64,000 bases of DNA, taken from assembly GCA_900618795.1 (NCBI GenBank), contig UYJD01000018.1, forward strand, positions 1 to 64,000. Reading direction: 5' to 3'. The position numbers and the translations under genes were made by a program. The DNA comes from Cyanodermella asteris. Lineage: Eukaryota; Ascomycota; Lecanoromycetes; Ostropales; Stictidaceae. The notes beneath the pieces were generated by a model that worked only from the letters and a program-made list of their open reading frames with translations, searched no databases and had not been told where the DNA came from. This document shows, piece by piece, positions 23,796 through 36,111 of this stretch. Numbering within the stretch: position 1 is the stretch's first letter; each line of letters starts with the position of its first letter.

Positions 23796-23839
23796 GGGGG
23801 GGGGGGGGGGGGGGNNNNNNNNNNNNNNNNNNNNNNNNN
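23796..23839. other. Poly-G run and assembly gap
   Basis: Nineteen G (23796-23814) are followed directly by 25 N (23815-23839). A poly-G tract ending in N is typical of failed sequencing or a scaffold gap next to a hard region, so the flanks may not be truly adjacent. Confidence 0.97.
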
Positions 23840-24117
23840 GGCCACTTGGAGCCAGCGAAAGCCGCTTGCTTACTATCATGGCATGCCACGAATGAACTCT
23901 GTGCACCGAGGAGAACAAGGAAGCGCTTTCCGGTGTCGTTTGTTCTTTTTATGGTTGCGGGCATTTTCGATGTGTGTCGAATGTGACGAACACTGAAGCA
24001 GAGTAATGTGCTGCGAATCCGCTCCGGGGGCGATTGATTGGTCAGACGAGTGCCGAGCCCGCTTTGAGAGCTCACCAAGACAAGACGGAAGAAATTCCTG
24101 ACAGTGTCTCGTTGATA

Positions 24118-24191
24118 CTAGCTAATTTCTCAATTGAAAATTCAGCTAGTTGCTCAGCCGAACGAACAGCCAAGTCTGTGACCAAGTATAC
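24118..24191. repeat. 12-nt-period array (copy 4) with embedded 32-bp palindrome
   Basis: Units AGCTAATTTCTC, AATTGAAAATTC, AGCTAGTTGCTC, AGCCGAACGAAC, AGCCAAGTCTGT and GACCAAGTATAC keep the 12-nt register. Positions 24118-24149 form a near-perfect inverted repeat: CTAGCT at both ends and CAATTG at the centre. Confidence 0.65.
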
Positions 24192-24860
24192 TTTTAGCCG
24201 TACTGGTTGTCTTGGCAAACGTCCGCGTTGGGGAAATCTTCGGGCTCTGTTTACTTGAAACGAAGAGGTACGGAGAGGGTACTATGAAATTTACGTGACG
24301 GAAAGATGTAGTAGTCAGGAGCATTGTGTGCGATGATATTATTGCGTGAAACTGTGACGGCGTCGTGTACTAGCCTATCGTCATGATTGATCATATCGCG
24401 GAACGCCCGAAGTAACCCAATTCCTACACGTGTATTGTACCCTCCCAAATCGTATGTACATGTCACGAATCGTTGCTTTCAAGCCTGCATGAAGTTCCCG
24501 TATCCATATTGCGCCACACGCATTTGTGCTGAAACCCTGCCCTTTTGAAACATCTTCGCCCAATCCCTAATCCCAACCCTGCTGTTGCACAGTCTCGCTG
24601 AAACTGTTGTGAGCGACGCGTTTGCTTTGCTCGGCGAGGTGAGTTGCATGCTGAGAACGGACACACCATGTGCCTCTCGACTGAGCTGGCACACATGTCG
24701 CTAGAATCACAAGTTGAAAGCTGCCAAGGCGTGCGTAACAAAATACTGAGTGATGGTGGCGACTGATGCCGTTTTGACAGTGCTGAAGCGCTGTTTCTCG
24801 TTGACTGACCTCTCGAAGAATGATGATCTGAGATCCATGCCTTTCTTCGTTGCCAAGTTG

Positions 24861-24878
24861 AGAGAGAGAGAGAGAGAG
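24861..24878. repeat. (AG)9 dinucleotide microsatellite
   Basis: Nine uninterrupted AG units in non-coding sequence. Confidence 0.95.
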
Positions 24879-25458
24879 GAGCTTGGCTCGCTCCCAAGTG
24901 AGGGCACCGACCAGCGTGCGTTGCGAAGCAACCGAGCGGTCAAAGCGTTGGTACGTGCAAAAATAATGACGAAAATCCCGAAACAAAAACAGGTTGAGGA
25001 GCAAGAACTCAAAACGCGAACAACGAATCGTATGTGATGAGTGAAGGAGTCAAAACAAGCTTCAAGCTTCCTGATTTGTGCTTGGCGAGTACTGATCGCT
25101 GGTCACGCGAGTTGACGACAACAGAAGAGGGCAAATGTTGCGACTCTCTTCGTAGGCATACACTGACGATACAGCAAGGGTGAGATGAGAAAGCGTGTTG
25201 CGTTATCATCATTATTTGGTTTAAGGAAAAAGTGCAATACGAGGACGGAGAGGGTTTGCGAGCTGGCCGCTGCATTACGGCAAGGACTCTAGCAGTACCC
25301 GAGAGGTTTTGGGGGACGGCTGATAGGCACTGTTCCCCGGAGACTCACGGGAACGCTGCGCTCGTCAGGAGGGGACGGGACTTTTTCGTCCTTGATAACC
25401 TCAAGACTTACCATCCAGTCCAGCCGACGGGCCTCAAGACACAAGTGATGCACAAATC

Positions 25459-27468
25459 TTAAGTGGAGGGGAAAAACTCAGTGACAGCAGGGAAAAGTTC
25501 GGAAAAGTCGAGGTCGCCAGTGAACGAGGCAGCAGCATCGATGAGGCCATTGCCGGCAGCTGAAACGGAGGCGCAGAGGCCTTGCTGGAGGTTACTGATG
25601 CGCCCAAGGCTGCTGGTGTAGGAGGCGGTGTGTCGATCGTCGCTACTGCCGTCATCGTTGGTGAGTAGGTCCGAGCCCAGACAGTCGTAGTCCCAGTCTA
25701 AATCGTGCACTGGACCTGGAGAGACGTCGACGTCGACGTAGGAACCGATGGTGTCGATGGTACTACTGAGGTGTGGGATGGCGCGGTCAGCTGCCTCAAT
25801 CGCTTGGATGTTGAGTTTGTGGTCGGCGTCGATTTCCTCTTCTTTGGTGTTCTCCTCTTCTGATGATTCTTCCTCTACGCACTCTTCGCGTTCCTCAGAT
25901 TCATCTCTGATTTTTCCGTCTTCCTCGACAACTTGTTTCATCCAGAATGTTTTCAGGATCTCAATGGGCGGGTCATCCCCGCCTCCGCTGCCGGCTCTAT
26001 TGACTTTGCCCTTCTGAGCAATCTCAGGCTTAGGCTTGAAATGCATGCGCCGGAAATGGGCCGCAGCATTGTAGTAAGCCGGGTATGTTTTCATGGCACG
26101 GCAGTTCTTGCAGTTTGAGAGCACGTTGCCGTCCGGGGAGCCGTCAATGCAGACCCACACTTTGCGGATCCTCGAATGCTGAGCATCCTTGTGACGCTGC
26201 AGCTCGTGAGCTCCGCGGAAACCGTCAGCTTGTTTGTTGCACTGATCACAGAAAAGCTTCTGTTTCTCGATCTTAGGTCGCTCAAGACGAGGAATGCGAT
26301 ACTTCTCGGTGCCCTCAACTGTGATTGGCCTGGCTTGTTGCGTGTCTGTGGAGTAGGTGTGAGGGGACGAGGCAATAGATCGAGAGGCCAGGCTGTCAGG
26401 TGACGGGCGCGGGGCGAGCAGTCGCGTAGGAGACGCTCTCTTGTCGTCGATCATGTAAGGTTGCGGACCCATGCCAGGCAAGAGCTGGGCTATGGGATCC
26501 GAATTCGAAGACCGACGAATGAATCTCTGCTGAGGGTGTTGGGGAATGGCGATTGGTGGAGAGGTTGCAGCTGAAGAGTGCTTCGGGGCCATGCTCGAAG
26601 GGTCCAGCTCATGAGTTTCCGGGATCGGATGCTGGCTGGCAAGCTGATGGCGATGATGGGGTAGCGAGCCTGAATATCGGGGGTTCTGATTCGAGATGTT
26701 CATCTGAGTCATCTGATGGTAGATTGGGTTGCCAATGCTGTCACTGCGATCCATGGTGTGGACCACCATTTGCTGACCGTGCTGGAAGGGAGCGAAAGAG
26801 GCGGATCGGGCACTGCTGGGAGGCGTGTATTCGAAAGGTGTCATTGGTGATTGGGCATATGGCGTAGCAAGGTTGGGGCTGGCCGCTGACAGTAGCCCTG
26901 AGGGGTGCTCTAGGCCATGGGGACGGCACGGCCGCTGGAGGCGAAGATGCTGGATAGGTTGTCGACCAGAGGCGGTCCTCTGCAACTTTGGGGCAGCGCC
27001 AGTGGTGTAGTCGTCGAGAGGATCACCCGGGATCAGTGACTCTCTGGCACTCGAAGGTCGAGAGGCGTCAACCTGGGTTGCTGGCGTTGCGCCTGGAGCC
27101 GAGCGTTTTCGAGACATGCTGATGTGCCCAGGCAGACTCGGGCTGCGATCAGCCATTTGTGTTGGCTCACCAATGGCAATCTGAGTCGAATGATTAGCAG
27201 GGCTGGCAAACATCGGGTAGCAATGCTCTAGTCGTACCGAATGAGACCTGGCCATTGACGAAGGGCCATGTGCGGACTTGTTCGGCGGTGACGGCATGGT
27301 CGGGTTCGTTGGGCTGCTACCCAGGATGAGGGCGTTTGTTAGGCTTTGTACGCGCTGTTGCCAGAGCGAGTCGCGTTCTCGTTGGGACAAGTTCTGGTTT
27401 GCAATCTCATGCAACTCCCTCTGCTGGGAGAGTACCGAAACGAGTACGTCGCTCGAGGTGTCATTCAT
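25459..27468 (-). CDS. C2H2-like zinc-finger nuclear protein (putative transcription regulator)
   Basis: Intronless, 669 residues, starting at ATG 27468. The first 390 residues are low-complexity, rich in Ser, Pro, His and Gln, as in many fungal regulators. A C2H2-type finger begins at about residue 406 (CDQCNKQADGF, then HELQRHKDAQH), followed near 455-478 by a second Cys/His block (SNCKNCRAMK, then AAAHFRRMHF). After KFWMKQVVEE-like sequence comes an acidic stretch (EERE, EESSEEENTKEEEID) and a Ser/Asp-rich tail that could activate transcription. This arrangement, one good finger plus a degenerate second and a long disordered head, is common in uncharacterised Pezizomycotina proteins. DNA binding is inferred, not shown. 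Confidence 0.78.
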   Translation of the reverse strand: MNDTSSDVLVSVLSQQRELHEIANQNLSQRERDSLWQQRVQSLTNALILGSSPTNPTMPSPPNKSAHGPSSMARSHSVRLEHCYPMFASPANHSTQIAIGEPTQMADRSPSLPGHISMSRKRSAPGATPATQVDASRPSSARESLIPGDPLDDYTTGAAPKLQRTASGRQPIQHLRLQRPCRPHGLEHPSGLLSAASPNLATPYAQSPMTPFEYTPPSSARSASFAPFQHGQQMVVHTMDRSDSIGNPIYHQMTQMNISNQNPRYSGSLPHHRHQLASQHPIPETHELDPSSMAPKHSSAATSPPIAIPQHPQQRFIRRSSNSDPIAQLLPGMGPQPYMIDDKRASPTRLLAPRPSPDSLASRSIASSPHTYSTDTQQARPITVEGTEKYRIPRLERPKIEKQKLFCDQCNKQADGFRGAHELQRHKDAQHSRIRKVWVCIDGSPDGNVLSNCKNCRAMKTYPAYYNAAAHFRRMHFKPKPEIAQKGKVNRAGSGGGDDPPIEILKTFWMKQVVEEDGKIRDESEEREECVEEESSEEENTKEEEIDADHKLNIQAIEAADRAIPHLSSTIDTIGSYVDVDVSPGPVHDLDWDYDCLGSDLLTNDDGSSDDRHTASYTSSLGRISNLQQGLCASVSAAGNGLIDAAASFTGDLDFSELFPAVTEFFPST

Positions 27469-28956
27469 CGCGATGATGTGAATAGAGCAGTCTCACCAAG
27501 TGAGACGATAAATGAGCAGATCTTCTGTAGGATGAGTATCGGGGTAGTAGACGTCGGCGAACAGGATGATCAGAGACAGCGATGTGTAGCTATACAGGAT
27601 CGTTGCTTCGCAAGAGATTCGTTGGGCAGATTTGCTTGCCTCAATGTGTTGTATTGAAGTTAAAAAGGAAGAGCACGAGGAGTCGGGGGATGGCGAGGAA
27701 TTTGAAGTATGACGAGATGACAGGCGTGGACGAGAGACGCTTGCACGATGATTGAGCTTCGACGCAGACAGGTTCGAGTGTGAAAAGATTTGCCTGACGA
27801 GTCGACTAGCAGTCTAATGTCGAAATCTACAGCGCGATCGCGCTAAGAGAGCATGGACGAAAGGCCTGGATTTGATGGCGCACCACAGACTGCTCACGCT
27901 GCATGGCAGCACTAAGGATGGAGGAATGAAGGAGGACGAGTGACTGGGATAGATCGAGTCCCGGTAAAATACTGTACTGGAGTGGAACTGGATGGGAAGC
28001 TTGCCTGTGGCTGTGAACGAAACCCCTTGTCGTTCCAGCGCGTGACGGCCGTGCAACCGCTGGCAAGGACAGACGCTCGAAAAAAGCAAACCAGGCCAAA
28101 GGCGGCTCGAGAGGGCTTGTCTGGAGGATGGGAAAATAGCTTGATGCTGCGCTGATGGCCCGGGGAGCTGGCTTTGGTCGAGGATGGGAGTGAGAGAGTA
28201 TCCTGTGTCCTGGGCAAGCCTGTCGTCCGGCCCTGGTCAAAGATGAGGCAGCCAATCGGCAGCATCGAGCCTGCATTGTCCGCGGTCCCCAGAGAATCCT
28301 AAGTAGAGTCGCCCAGGTTCACTCTGACGCATCGGCGAGCTTCCCGTGAGTCCCGCAGCAAGCTTGCCCGAAGCCAAATGTGCCAGCGCCATCTCCAGGC
28401 GACCTGCCCAGCGAGAGCCATCGTATCTTGCCCGCTGTCGCGTCCATGCAGCTGTCGTCGTCGTCGATGACCCCGATGTCGCTGAGACCGGCTTACCACG
28501 AGCCTTTCGGACACTCCAGGCAAACCATTTGCCGTGTTGGGGGCATGACCACGGAGCCGAGACGCACGCCAGAGGCGTTTAGCGTCAGGCGTGGCCCAAA
28601 AACTGGAACACACTCTGGCGACGTGGATCGAGCCGTCGACCTCTTCAGCTCCTCCGACGCCTCTGCCACCCATTTGCTCTGCTCCACGTGACTTGCCTGA
28701 CCACGCCTTTCCTGTCTTGGACAGTGGACGTTTGATGGTGAACGATGGCCGATGGGCAGCAATGCTCCGTAGTGCCGTCGAAAGTAATGAGTCAAGGACT
28801 AATTGCCCCACTCACACGCGAAAAGTGAGTCGCTCGATAGGAATCGCCGAATCATCCTCGGGCGGAACAGTAATGGATAACAGGTCGACGCACCTCAGAA
28901 ACGCCATTTGTATTGCGCCCATGATCTGAGACGATCGTCCGTGCCATTGGTGAGAT
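27469..28956. other. Gene-empty divergent promoter region
   Basis: About 1.5 kb between the divergent starts of the zinc-finger gene and the acetyltransferase. Open frames on both strands overlap one another without motifs or splice structure. It likely holds both promoters and a long leader for the regulator. Confidence 0.5.
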
Positions 28957-29571
28957 ATGTATAGTTCCCACGCCCAATCAGCAATCACAGCGGACATGAG
29001 TGCACACAGTGTGGAGACACCTTCGCTCGAGACTGAGGACCATCTGGCCATGGGCAGAAGTCACGTCACTGCATGGCAGGTTGCCTACGCGGACATCATC
29101 CCAGCCAACCACTTGGCATCTCTGAGTATCGAAGGCCGGCAGGCGTTCTGGCGAAACAAGCTGCAAGAGCCACCAGGTCCGACTGACTGCGAGGAGCACC
29201 TTGTCGCCAAGCTTGATGGCAAAGTCGTTGGCTGGATCAGCTACGGCCACAGCAGAGATAGCGACGCAGACGCAGGCACAACCGCCGAGATCTGGGGGCT
29301 GTACTGCGACCCCGGTCACTGGATGCGAGGAGCAGGCCGGGCCATGACACAGACAGCTCTTTGCCGTTTAGCGGGGCCACTTGGGTACAAACGTGTGACG
29401 CTTTGGGCGCTGAGCAGCAATTCCAGAGCACGGCGATTCTATGAGAAGCTCAATTTCGTACACGATACTGCAAACGTAAACGACATCAAGATAGTCAACA
29501 TTGGCGGTGCCGAGGTCGAAGAGGTTCGCTACCATCGCGACATCGGAAAATCGGGCGCGAAGGCATCGTAA
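28957..29571 (+). CDS. GNAT-family N-acetyltransferase
   Basis: Intronless, 204 residues. Residues about 25-60 match the usual GNAT opening (MGRSHVTAWQVAYADIIP followed by HLASLS), then a beta-strand block VAKLDGKVVGWISYG. The acetyl-CoA pyrophosphate-binding motif A is IWGLYCDPGHWMRGAGRAM (about 112-130), and the alpha4/beta6 pair is LWALSSNSRARRFYEKLNFV. The substrate is unknown; small-molecule amines or a protein N-terminus are equally possible. Translation could also begin at Met14. Confidence 0.85.
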   Translation: MYSSHAQSAITADMSAHSVETPSLETEDHLAMGRSHVTAWQVAYADIIPANHLASLSIEGRQAFWRNKLQEPPGPTDCEEHLVAKLDGKVVGWISYGHSRDSDADAGTTAEIWGLYCDPGHWMRGAGRAMTQTALCRLAGPLGYKRVTLWALSSNSRARRFYEKLNFVHDTANVNDIKIVNIGGAEVEEVRYHRDIGKSGAKAS

Positions 29572-31735
29572 TAAGCAACAGTGATCCATGCAGCAAGTCC
29601 GAAAATGGTTCTCTAGTCGCTGAGGACATAAAGTTGAGCAGCGTGCATAAACATGCCCGTGGTTGGTCATTATCAGCCATGATGCATACGTACATTCGAA
29701 GCCAGGTCCTGGCTCGTGGGTTCTTGGAGAGTCGTCGAGACTTGTGGCTGTGAAAAGCACAAGGCTGCAATGACCTCAGCCCTTGTGGAGGTTGCCACTG
29801 TATCACAAGTTATTCGGAGCTCGATCCATACGGCATCCTGGCAGATGATATCGTACATCGAGACAAGACCGTGAAGCGTCACAAACAAGGAAGCTATGGC
29901 CTTTGCGCGAATGTGAGCTGATGAGATGAAGGCAGATGACGGCGGTCCCGATAAACCGTCAGCGTGCAGCAACAACCAGCTTCAACCCTGTCGGTCCACT
30001 CTTGGTCAATTCGGACTCTTCCTCCTTCGCAAGACCTGAAACTCGGGCCATGATCACCAGCTTGTCAGATGTCCAGCTTTGTTCAACTAGCGCAGATCTG
30101 AAGCGTTGATCATCTCATCTTCAGATTTCCAGGTGCACCACAAATAGCGCCATTCATTTGTTGTCGTCTCCACAAATTGTTGCAGGCTGAACAGCTGTTT
30201 TCCTGTTTCACAAATTCTGACGCATTCTGTGGGTGTCCCGGCGCGGAAAGGATCAAGATGGAGCACCTCTTCGCAATATCTGTGCTGCCATTTTTTTTTA
30301 TAAGAAGGCGATGAATGTAACACGGCACTGTCAAGTTATGCCCATTTCTTCCTCTTCCATTGAGCCGAACCTGGGACGAATTCCATCGTGGAGCTATGAC
30401 CAGGGTCGAGTGGATTCCCAGCGTTGGGTTCAGCAGACGACAAGGTACCAGCAACTAACGTATTCGTCATCCAACCATGTCCGGACGGTCGTCTCCGCCA
30501 AAAAAACACCGATCTGAGACAATCACGACCCTGGAAGCCACATCCGCACCGGCATATCGACACCCCAAAACACTAGCCTGTATCTTTACCAAGCGATGCC
30601 AAGCCAAAAAAGGTGCCAACCGCCGATTTCCCAAGACGGGCAGCAATCACACTTTTGGAGAAGCATCAGAGGCACTTGGTGATGCCATCTGATACCATGG
30701 AAAATGACCGTCGTCGCTAAAGCGCATTGTCATGAATGCTCCTCTTTCCAAATCCTGCTGCCTGGAGTCAAAAGCCGCATCGTCGTGGGGAAAAAAAAAA
30801 AAATCAGACCTCAAAAAGGAACGAGATTCCCGCTCATCCCGGATCCTGTCACGATCCCAAACGCGAGCAAACTAGCTCCTCAAGGCTGACAGCTCGATCG
30901 CCATCCATTCTTTGGGACCTCTGAATGGCCCGAGAACAGACCCTTTCTCAGCTCCCACTCGACTCCCGATCGAGCCAAAGAACAAAACCTGTTTCTTGTA
31001 TCCTGTCAAACTCCAAACGATGCGTGAGTTGCGCGAGAACGCCAAAACCCCGCTGATCTGAGGTTCGACCCAGGAAGAATAAATTCCTATCAGACGGGGG
31101 AAAAGGGGGAGCAAGAGAAGGCCGAAAATCTTCCATCCCGTTCTGGCACAAGGCACGCCGTCATCGTCGACGATATCGCCTGTTGTTCCTGGCTCGTCAT
31201 TCAAGATCGGTGGCCCCGGCTCCAAAATCGCGGGCGCTCGGATGGGTCGGCTTTGGCAAAGTTATGCTGGCATGTTCGTAGCGGTCAGATCGGCCGACTC
31301 TCTGATTATGAAGCACGGTCGGATAAAGGGCGCCAGGCCTTGGACGAGAAAGTACGCAATATTCTGTAGCATTCACGGGCCATGACGATTGAGCTTCAGC
31401 ATGCCGTGCGTACATCCAATGGCTTTCTTACATGGCTGTAACGATCATTTGCACGTGGTACCGGTGGAGAGCGAGTAGACCATAGCGCAAGACTTTATGT
31501 ACATTCGCACTCGGCACAGAAGGTCTCGAAAGCACCTCACGTCGGTACTACTCGTGACACGCTTCCTTGCGCTGATTGAAGCAACTTCACTTTCCTTGCA
31601 TTACTGCTAGCTCCGCTCACGTTATGCTACGCTGAAGAATGGAAGAGACTATTATAGGCGCTTGAACGTTCACACTTATACGCAATGCACTTCGTCTCCT
31701 TCCGCCTCCAAAGTTCTCCGTAGCACCCCATGTTT
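29572..31735. other. Gene-empty stretch
   Basis: About 2.2 kb between the convergent ends of the acetyltransferase and SLA1. It contains short homopolymers (T run near 30292-30299, A run near 30791-30802). No frame shows family motifs. Part must be the SLA1 3' untranslated region. Confidence 0.5.
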
Positions 31736-34700
31736 CTACCACTCCCTCTGGAAGCCGAAGGGGTTCTGTGGCGTGGCTTTGGACAAGTTTGCCCTTCCCG
31801 TCGGTTGAGCTGTTAGCTTCTTCGCGCCCATGCCAAAGCTGACTGGCGGCGCCGGCCCCGTCTTCTGTGGCACCAGCGGTTGTGCCGGTGCTTGTAGTCC
31901 TTGGCCCATGCCGGCGTTCTGCGCCTGTTGTTGTTGGCCAAATGAGCTTTGTGGTTGGAAGGGCGCGGATTGTCCGGCGTTTTGGAACTGCTGTGGAATC
32001 TGTGGTACTGGTGGAGGTGCTTGACCGAAGCCTCCGAATCCGTTCATGCCATTGATGCCGGTCTGTTGTGGCTGTAAGGGACCTTGCCCGAATCCAGGCT
32101 GTTGAGGCTGTAGCGGCTGCATCATGCCTGTTTGCTGGGGCTGAAGCTGAGGCTGGTAGCCTGTCATCTGAGGCTGCATCATAGGAGGGGCGAAACCACC
32201 CATTTGTGGAGGGGACTGGATGCGATTAATGTCGGAGAATGGTGAGGCTGTTGGCTGGCTCTGCATATAGCCGGTAGGTTGAGGCTGCATTTGTCCCTGG
32301 AAGCCTGTCATCTGTGGCTGCATTGGCTGAGATGTCATCTGTTGCTGCAAACGGTTGCGCTGCATGTCCTGGAGCGACTGGCCAGGGTTCGCATTAGGAT
32401 TGAATGTGACACCTGGGGCGCCAGTAAGCTGCGGCATGAGGGGCGCCGGTGGACCAAAACCGTTCTGAGGCGACATCTGCTGAGGCGCAGAGCCTGGGCG
32501 AGGCGGCGGAGGCGCCATCAGTGTTCCCTGGTTGAATTGTGGTTGAGTTGGGGGTGCCGGACGCTGTCTTCCTCCAGAAAGGCTCAGAGGCTGTTGGAGA
32601 GCAGTCGGCTGCGCTTGCAGCGGCTGTGGTTGTTGGAGGTTCATTTGCTGTGGGTAGCCGGTTTGTTGCGCCATCAGTGGCTGCTGCTGGAATTGTTGCT
32701 GAGGCAGGCCAGTCTGCTGTGGTGGAATTTGTTGGAAGAACTGTGGATTTGCTCCAGTCGGCTGTGGCTGCATAGGCTGAGTTCCTGGCGGAGGTGCAGG
32801 TGGTGTTGCGGATGCTGGAGGAGCATTTGTATTGTGTTTGACCACGGGCTGGAGAGGCTCGTCAAGCAGAGATAGACCAAGAAGATCTGGGTTGACGGCT
32901 GGCTGTGGAGGAGCTGGGGTAGGAGCAGCAGCGGGTGGTGGTGCAGCAGCTTCTGCAGCAGGTGGCGGCCATTTTGGTGTCTCTGCTGGCTTTGCTTCTG
33001 TCCTCGCCGGCTTGACGTCCCAAGCATTGTCCGCGAAGCCATCTTTAGATGGAGGCTCTGGCCCCTTGCCTTTCTTGCCATCCACTCTGAAAGCATCGGC
33101 ATCTACCGTGTTGTTGGTCTGCACAGGTGGGGCAGGCCGCCCCTTACCGGTGTTGTTCCTCAAGACGCCTCCCGGCCCCGAGAAAAGACCACCGGAGTCG
33201 CCGTTTGCCTCCGAATCCTCGCTGAAACCGACACTCTTCTTCGATTTCCGACCATATTTGTTGTCCAAGAACTTCATGACCTTGAGGATATCGCCTTCTC
33301 GAAGGCCAAGCGTACGGAGTAGCTCAGCAGTGACGTCCTCTTGGGAGCTCTCGTCCATCTGATCACGGGAGAATGCTTGCGCATAACGTTCGCATTGGTG
33401 CGGGTTGACACCACACTGTAAAAAGAATTCAAACCAGTCGTACTCTGGGCGCGGTTCGATGGAGGCACCAGCTTGCCCCATTCGCGACTGTCTGTCCTTG
33501 CCACTCCTCGAACTTCGCTTCCTATCTACGATGTCGGAAAGAGGTTTGTCGTCTTCCAAAGACTTTCCGGTAGCCTTCTCGACGTAGTTCAGGTCTGCAG
33601 TCGACATGCGGTCGACAGGAACTGCAATTTTGACGCCGTTGAGCTTGTGAAGATGTATTTTGCTGTCGCGTAAGCCGATGAACTGTGCTTCGACCTTGAA
33701 CGAGCCAGATCGATCCGTCCAAGTTCTGATCCTGGAAGCATCGGGTTCTTTGAAGCTGATTAGTTGAGTGCAGACAACGACGAGTGGGTACTTACTTGAT
33801 TTGGGTTTGTCCCGACTGCTTCCTGAGGTACTTGTACGTTTCGATCTCTGCAACCAGAATTAGCATTTACAATTCCCAGGTCGTCAGCCAATGACTTTGC
33901 TGCTTGAAGACCTACTTCGACAGCACTTTTGCGCTTCTCGTCACGTTTGACAGCCTCTCGCGTCGCGCGGGCTTCCTCTTCCCGATTCCTCTCTACCACA
34001 GATCGGCCATGGTCGAGTTTCGGAGAAGCAAGATCCTTTGGGGGCGGTGCCGGAGTCTCCTGCGTTATCTCAACATAGCTGCTCGGAACGACACCTTCCT
34101 TGTTGTTCTTCAATCGTCGAACTTTCCACCACTCGTCGCTTGTGAAGTCATCCACGATAATGACATCATCACCGTCTGCCACCGTTACCTCATCGTCGCC
34201 CTGGGCCATGAAATCGTAAAGCATATGACCACGCTTGATGCCAATCTTCCCTTGCGAAGCTTGGATGACTTCGTCGAAGCCACCTCCTCCACGGATAGCG
34301 CCGGCTAATTCACCCAGCGCGGACACGATTTCGAGGGCAGTGTCCTTGGCCCCGGCGTGGAGGTCCAAGCTCTTGCTGGGCTTTTTCAGTTCTAAAAAGA
34401 CGTGCTTGCCCTCGATGGAGTAATGTTCGAGCTTGTCGGCCGTCCACTCCTGCTCAGGACCATCACGCTTTTTCTCGGGGCTGAGCATGATCATACCAGT
34501 GGCCATATTTATTCCTAGTGTTACTGGCATCTTCTTCTGTTTGCCCATGACAGAGACCATCTCACTGATGTTGTACAGATGATAACTGCTGTTTGACGCG
34601 ACGCCGTGTGATGAGCCCCCGAGGTTGTCGAATGTGGTTCCGGCGATCTGAGGGGATCGAACAGACGGGGTTCGTACTGGAGGTGATTCCATAACGGTCG

Positions 34701-35540
34701 ACACATGCCTTTGAGGTTGAGGAGGCGAAGGGTTTGTCCGAACTTGTGGTGGCGGCGACGTAGAAATCGTCGGCCTCGTAGGCATCGGTGGGGGCGCGAC
34801 ATCTTCGTCTGAAGCCTCTGGTGTAAATTGTACATGCCGGGTGGGAAGTGGCGGAGAAGCGGGCTCTGGTCTCGCCGGCATTTGAGGGGCTTGGGCTACG
34901 GGTTTGTTCCCCATGATACTTGCAATGCTCGCTGCCGGTCCGGTGACGGCTGGCTGCGGTGGCGGAACAGGCGACTCTATTGATTGGGGCCTAGCTGGCA
35001 TTGGTGGTGGGGGAGCCTCGTCTTCAGCCTCAGGTTCCGTCTCCGGGGGCGTGTAAATTGCAGACCTCGGGGCCGAATAGCCTTCATCGCCGGTCTCAAG
35101 ATAGTTGGCTGGCGCAAACCCGAACTCATTTTGATAGCTCACGAGAGTCCAGTCTGGGTCAGAGGTGTCGTAGATCAAAAGCTCCACTCCTTCAGGGAAG
35201 GTAAGCTCTTCATCTGTTTGCCGATCGTACTCGTAAAGTGACTTTGCCTTTGAAATCGGTGTCGCCTGTACACACGCTGTCAGCCCCCAGGCTCGTGCAT
35301 GACTGGAATGGTGCACAGATTTCGACCTACCTCTTCAACATATGTGTTAGGGACCAATCCCTCGGGCTCGTCCTCGTCTTCGTTGGCGGCCTTCTTCCTC
35401 GCTTTCCACCAGTCGTCCTCCTCTCCCTCTTCGTTTGTCCTGTCCAGTATATACAACAGCTCCCCCTCTTTTATTTCCAGCTCATTCTCATTCTGGGGGG
35501 CATAGTCATATAAAGCCCTATAGACGCCCAAGAAGGTCAT
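31736..35540 (-). CDS. SLA1: Actin cytoskeleton-regulatory endocytic adaptor SLA1
   Basis: Endocytic coat adaptor linking cargo, clathrin, Pan1/End3 and Las17-driven actin assembly. Four exons (35540-35331, 35265-33916, 33847-33796, 33747-31736) join in phase, giving 1207 residues; the second intron has an ideal GTAGGT donor and GCTAAT branch site. Domains: SH3-1 (about 4-66, ALYDYAPQNENELEIKEGE), SH3-2 (about 77-125, EYDRQTDEELTFPEG), a Pro-rich linker, a PH-like region (about 313-398), SH3-3 (about 416-471, MLYDFMAQGDDEVTV), SHD1 (about 538-600, RTWTDRSGSFKVEAQFIGL), the SAM-like SHD2 (about 645-710), and a Gln/Pro-rich tail with many PQxTG repeats, the LxxQxTG type phosphorylated by Ark1/Prk1 kinases. 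Complete in family terms. Confidence 0.95.
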
Positions 35541-36111
35541 ATTGATAGCAGGGGTCGCGGTCGTCGGTTGACCAGCCGGGGCAAACTAGACTGGCAGCTT
35601 GGAGATGGACCAATGGCGCGAAGCACTCCTCTGGGCGGCTTTCGAGAATTACGTACTGGGATGCTAGGGTTCGTGCGCAGGACAAACTAAGAGGATGTAT
35701 CGGTGAGACAGGCGGGCGTTAGACGGGCGTCCCGGCAGGTCAATGGAGACAGACGAAGCAGGATATGCTAAGCATCTGGAGATTGAGATGCAGCTCGCTG
35801 GTCGTCGGCGGTCGGCCTTCCTGCTCCTGCTGGCGCTGACGTTACCCGCTCTTGGCGCTCCGACCACTGCACGCCTGGCGAAAAAGCCGTGAGGCTGTCA
35901 AGTACAGTAAGATTGCTGCAACGATTTCACCTTCATTGTTACTATCTACCTAGACAAGATGCAGACAGCTCTCGCGAAGACTACAACGAAGACAACAAAA
36001 CAAGCATAGAGGAATAGAACACCATATACCAACTGCGCTGATCGGATCCACATGAACGCCTAGGGCCATCATGTTTCTCCTCTCAGAGGCAGTTCAATGT
36101 CACGCTGGACT

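Larger units (their letters stand above)
23309..25458. other. Gene-empty stretch containing an assembly gap
   Basis: No convincing coding sequence. It contains the gap at 23815-23839, a 12-nt array with an embedded palindrome at 24118-24191, and an (AG)9 microsatellite at 24861-24878. Sequence lost in the gap could hide a gene, since the stated gap size may be nominal. Confidence 0.5.

Noticed and set aside
33848-33870. A 23-nt intron in SLA1
   Set aside because: Too short; a 68-nt intron (33915-33848) with a GTAGGT donor and the same acceptor restores phase and family sequence.
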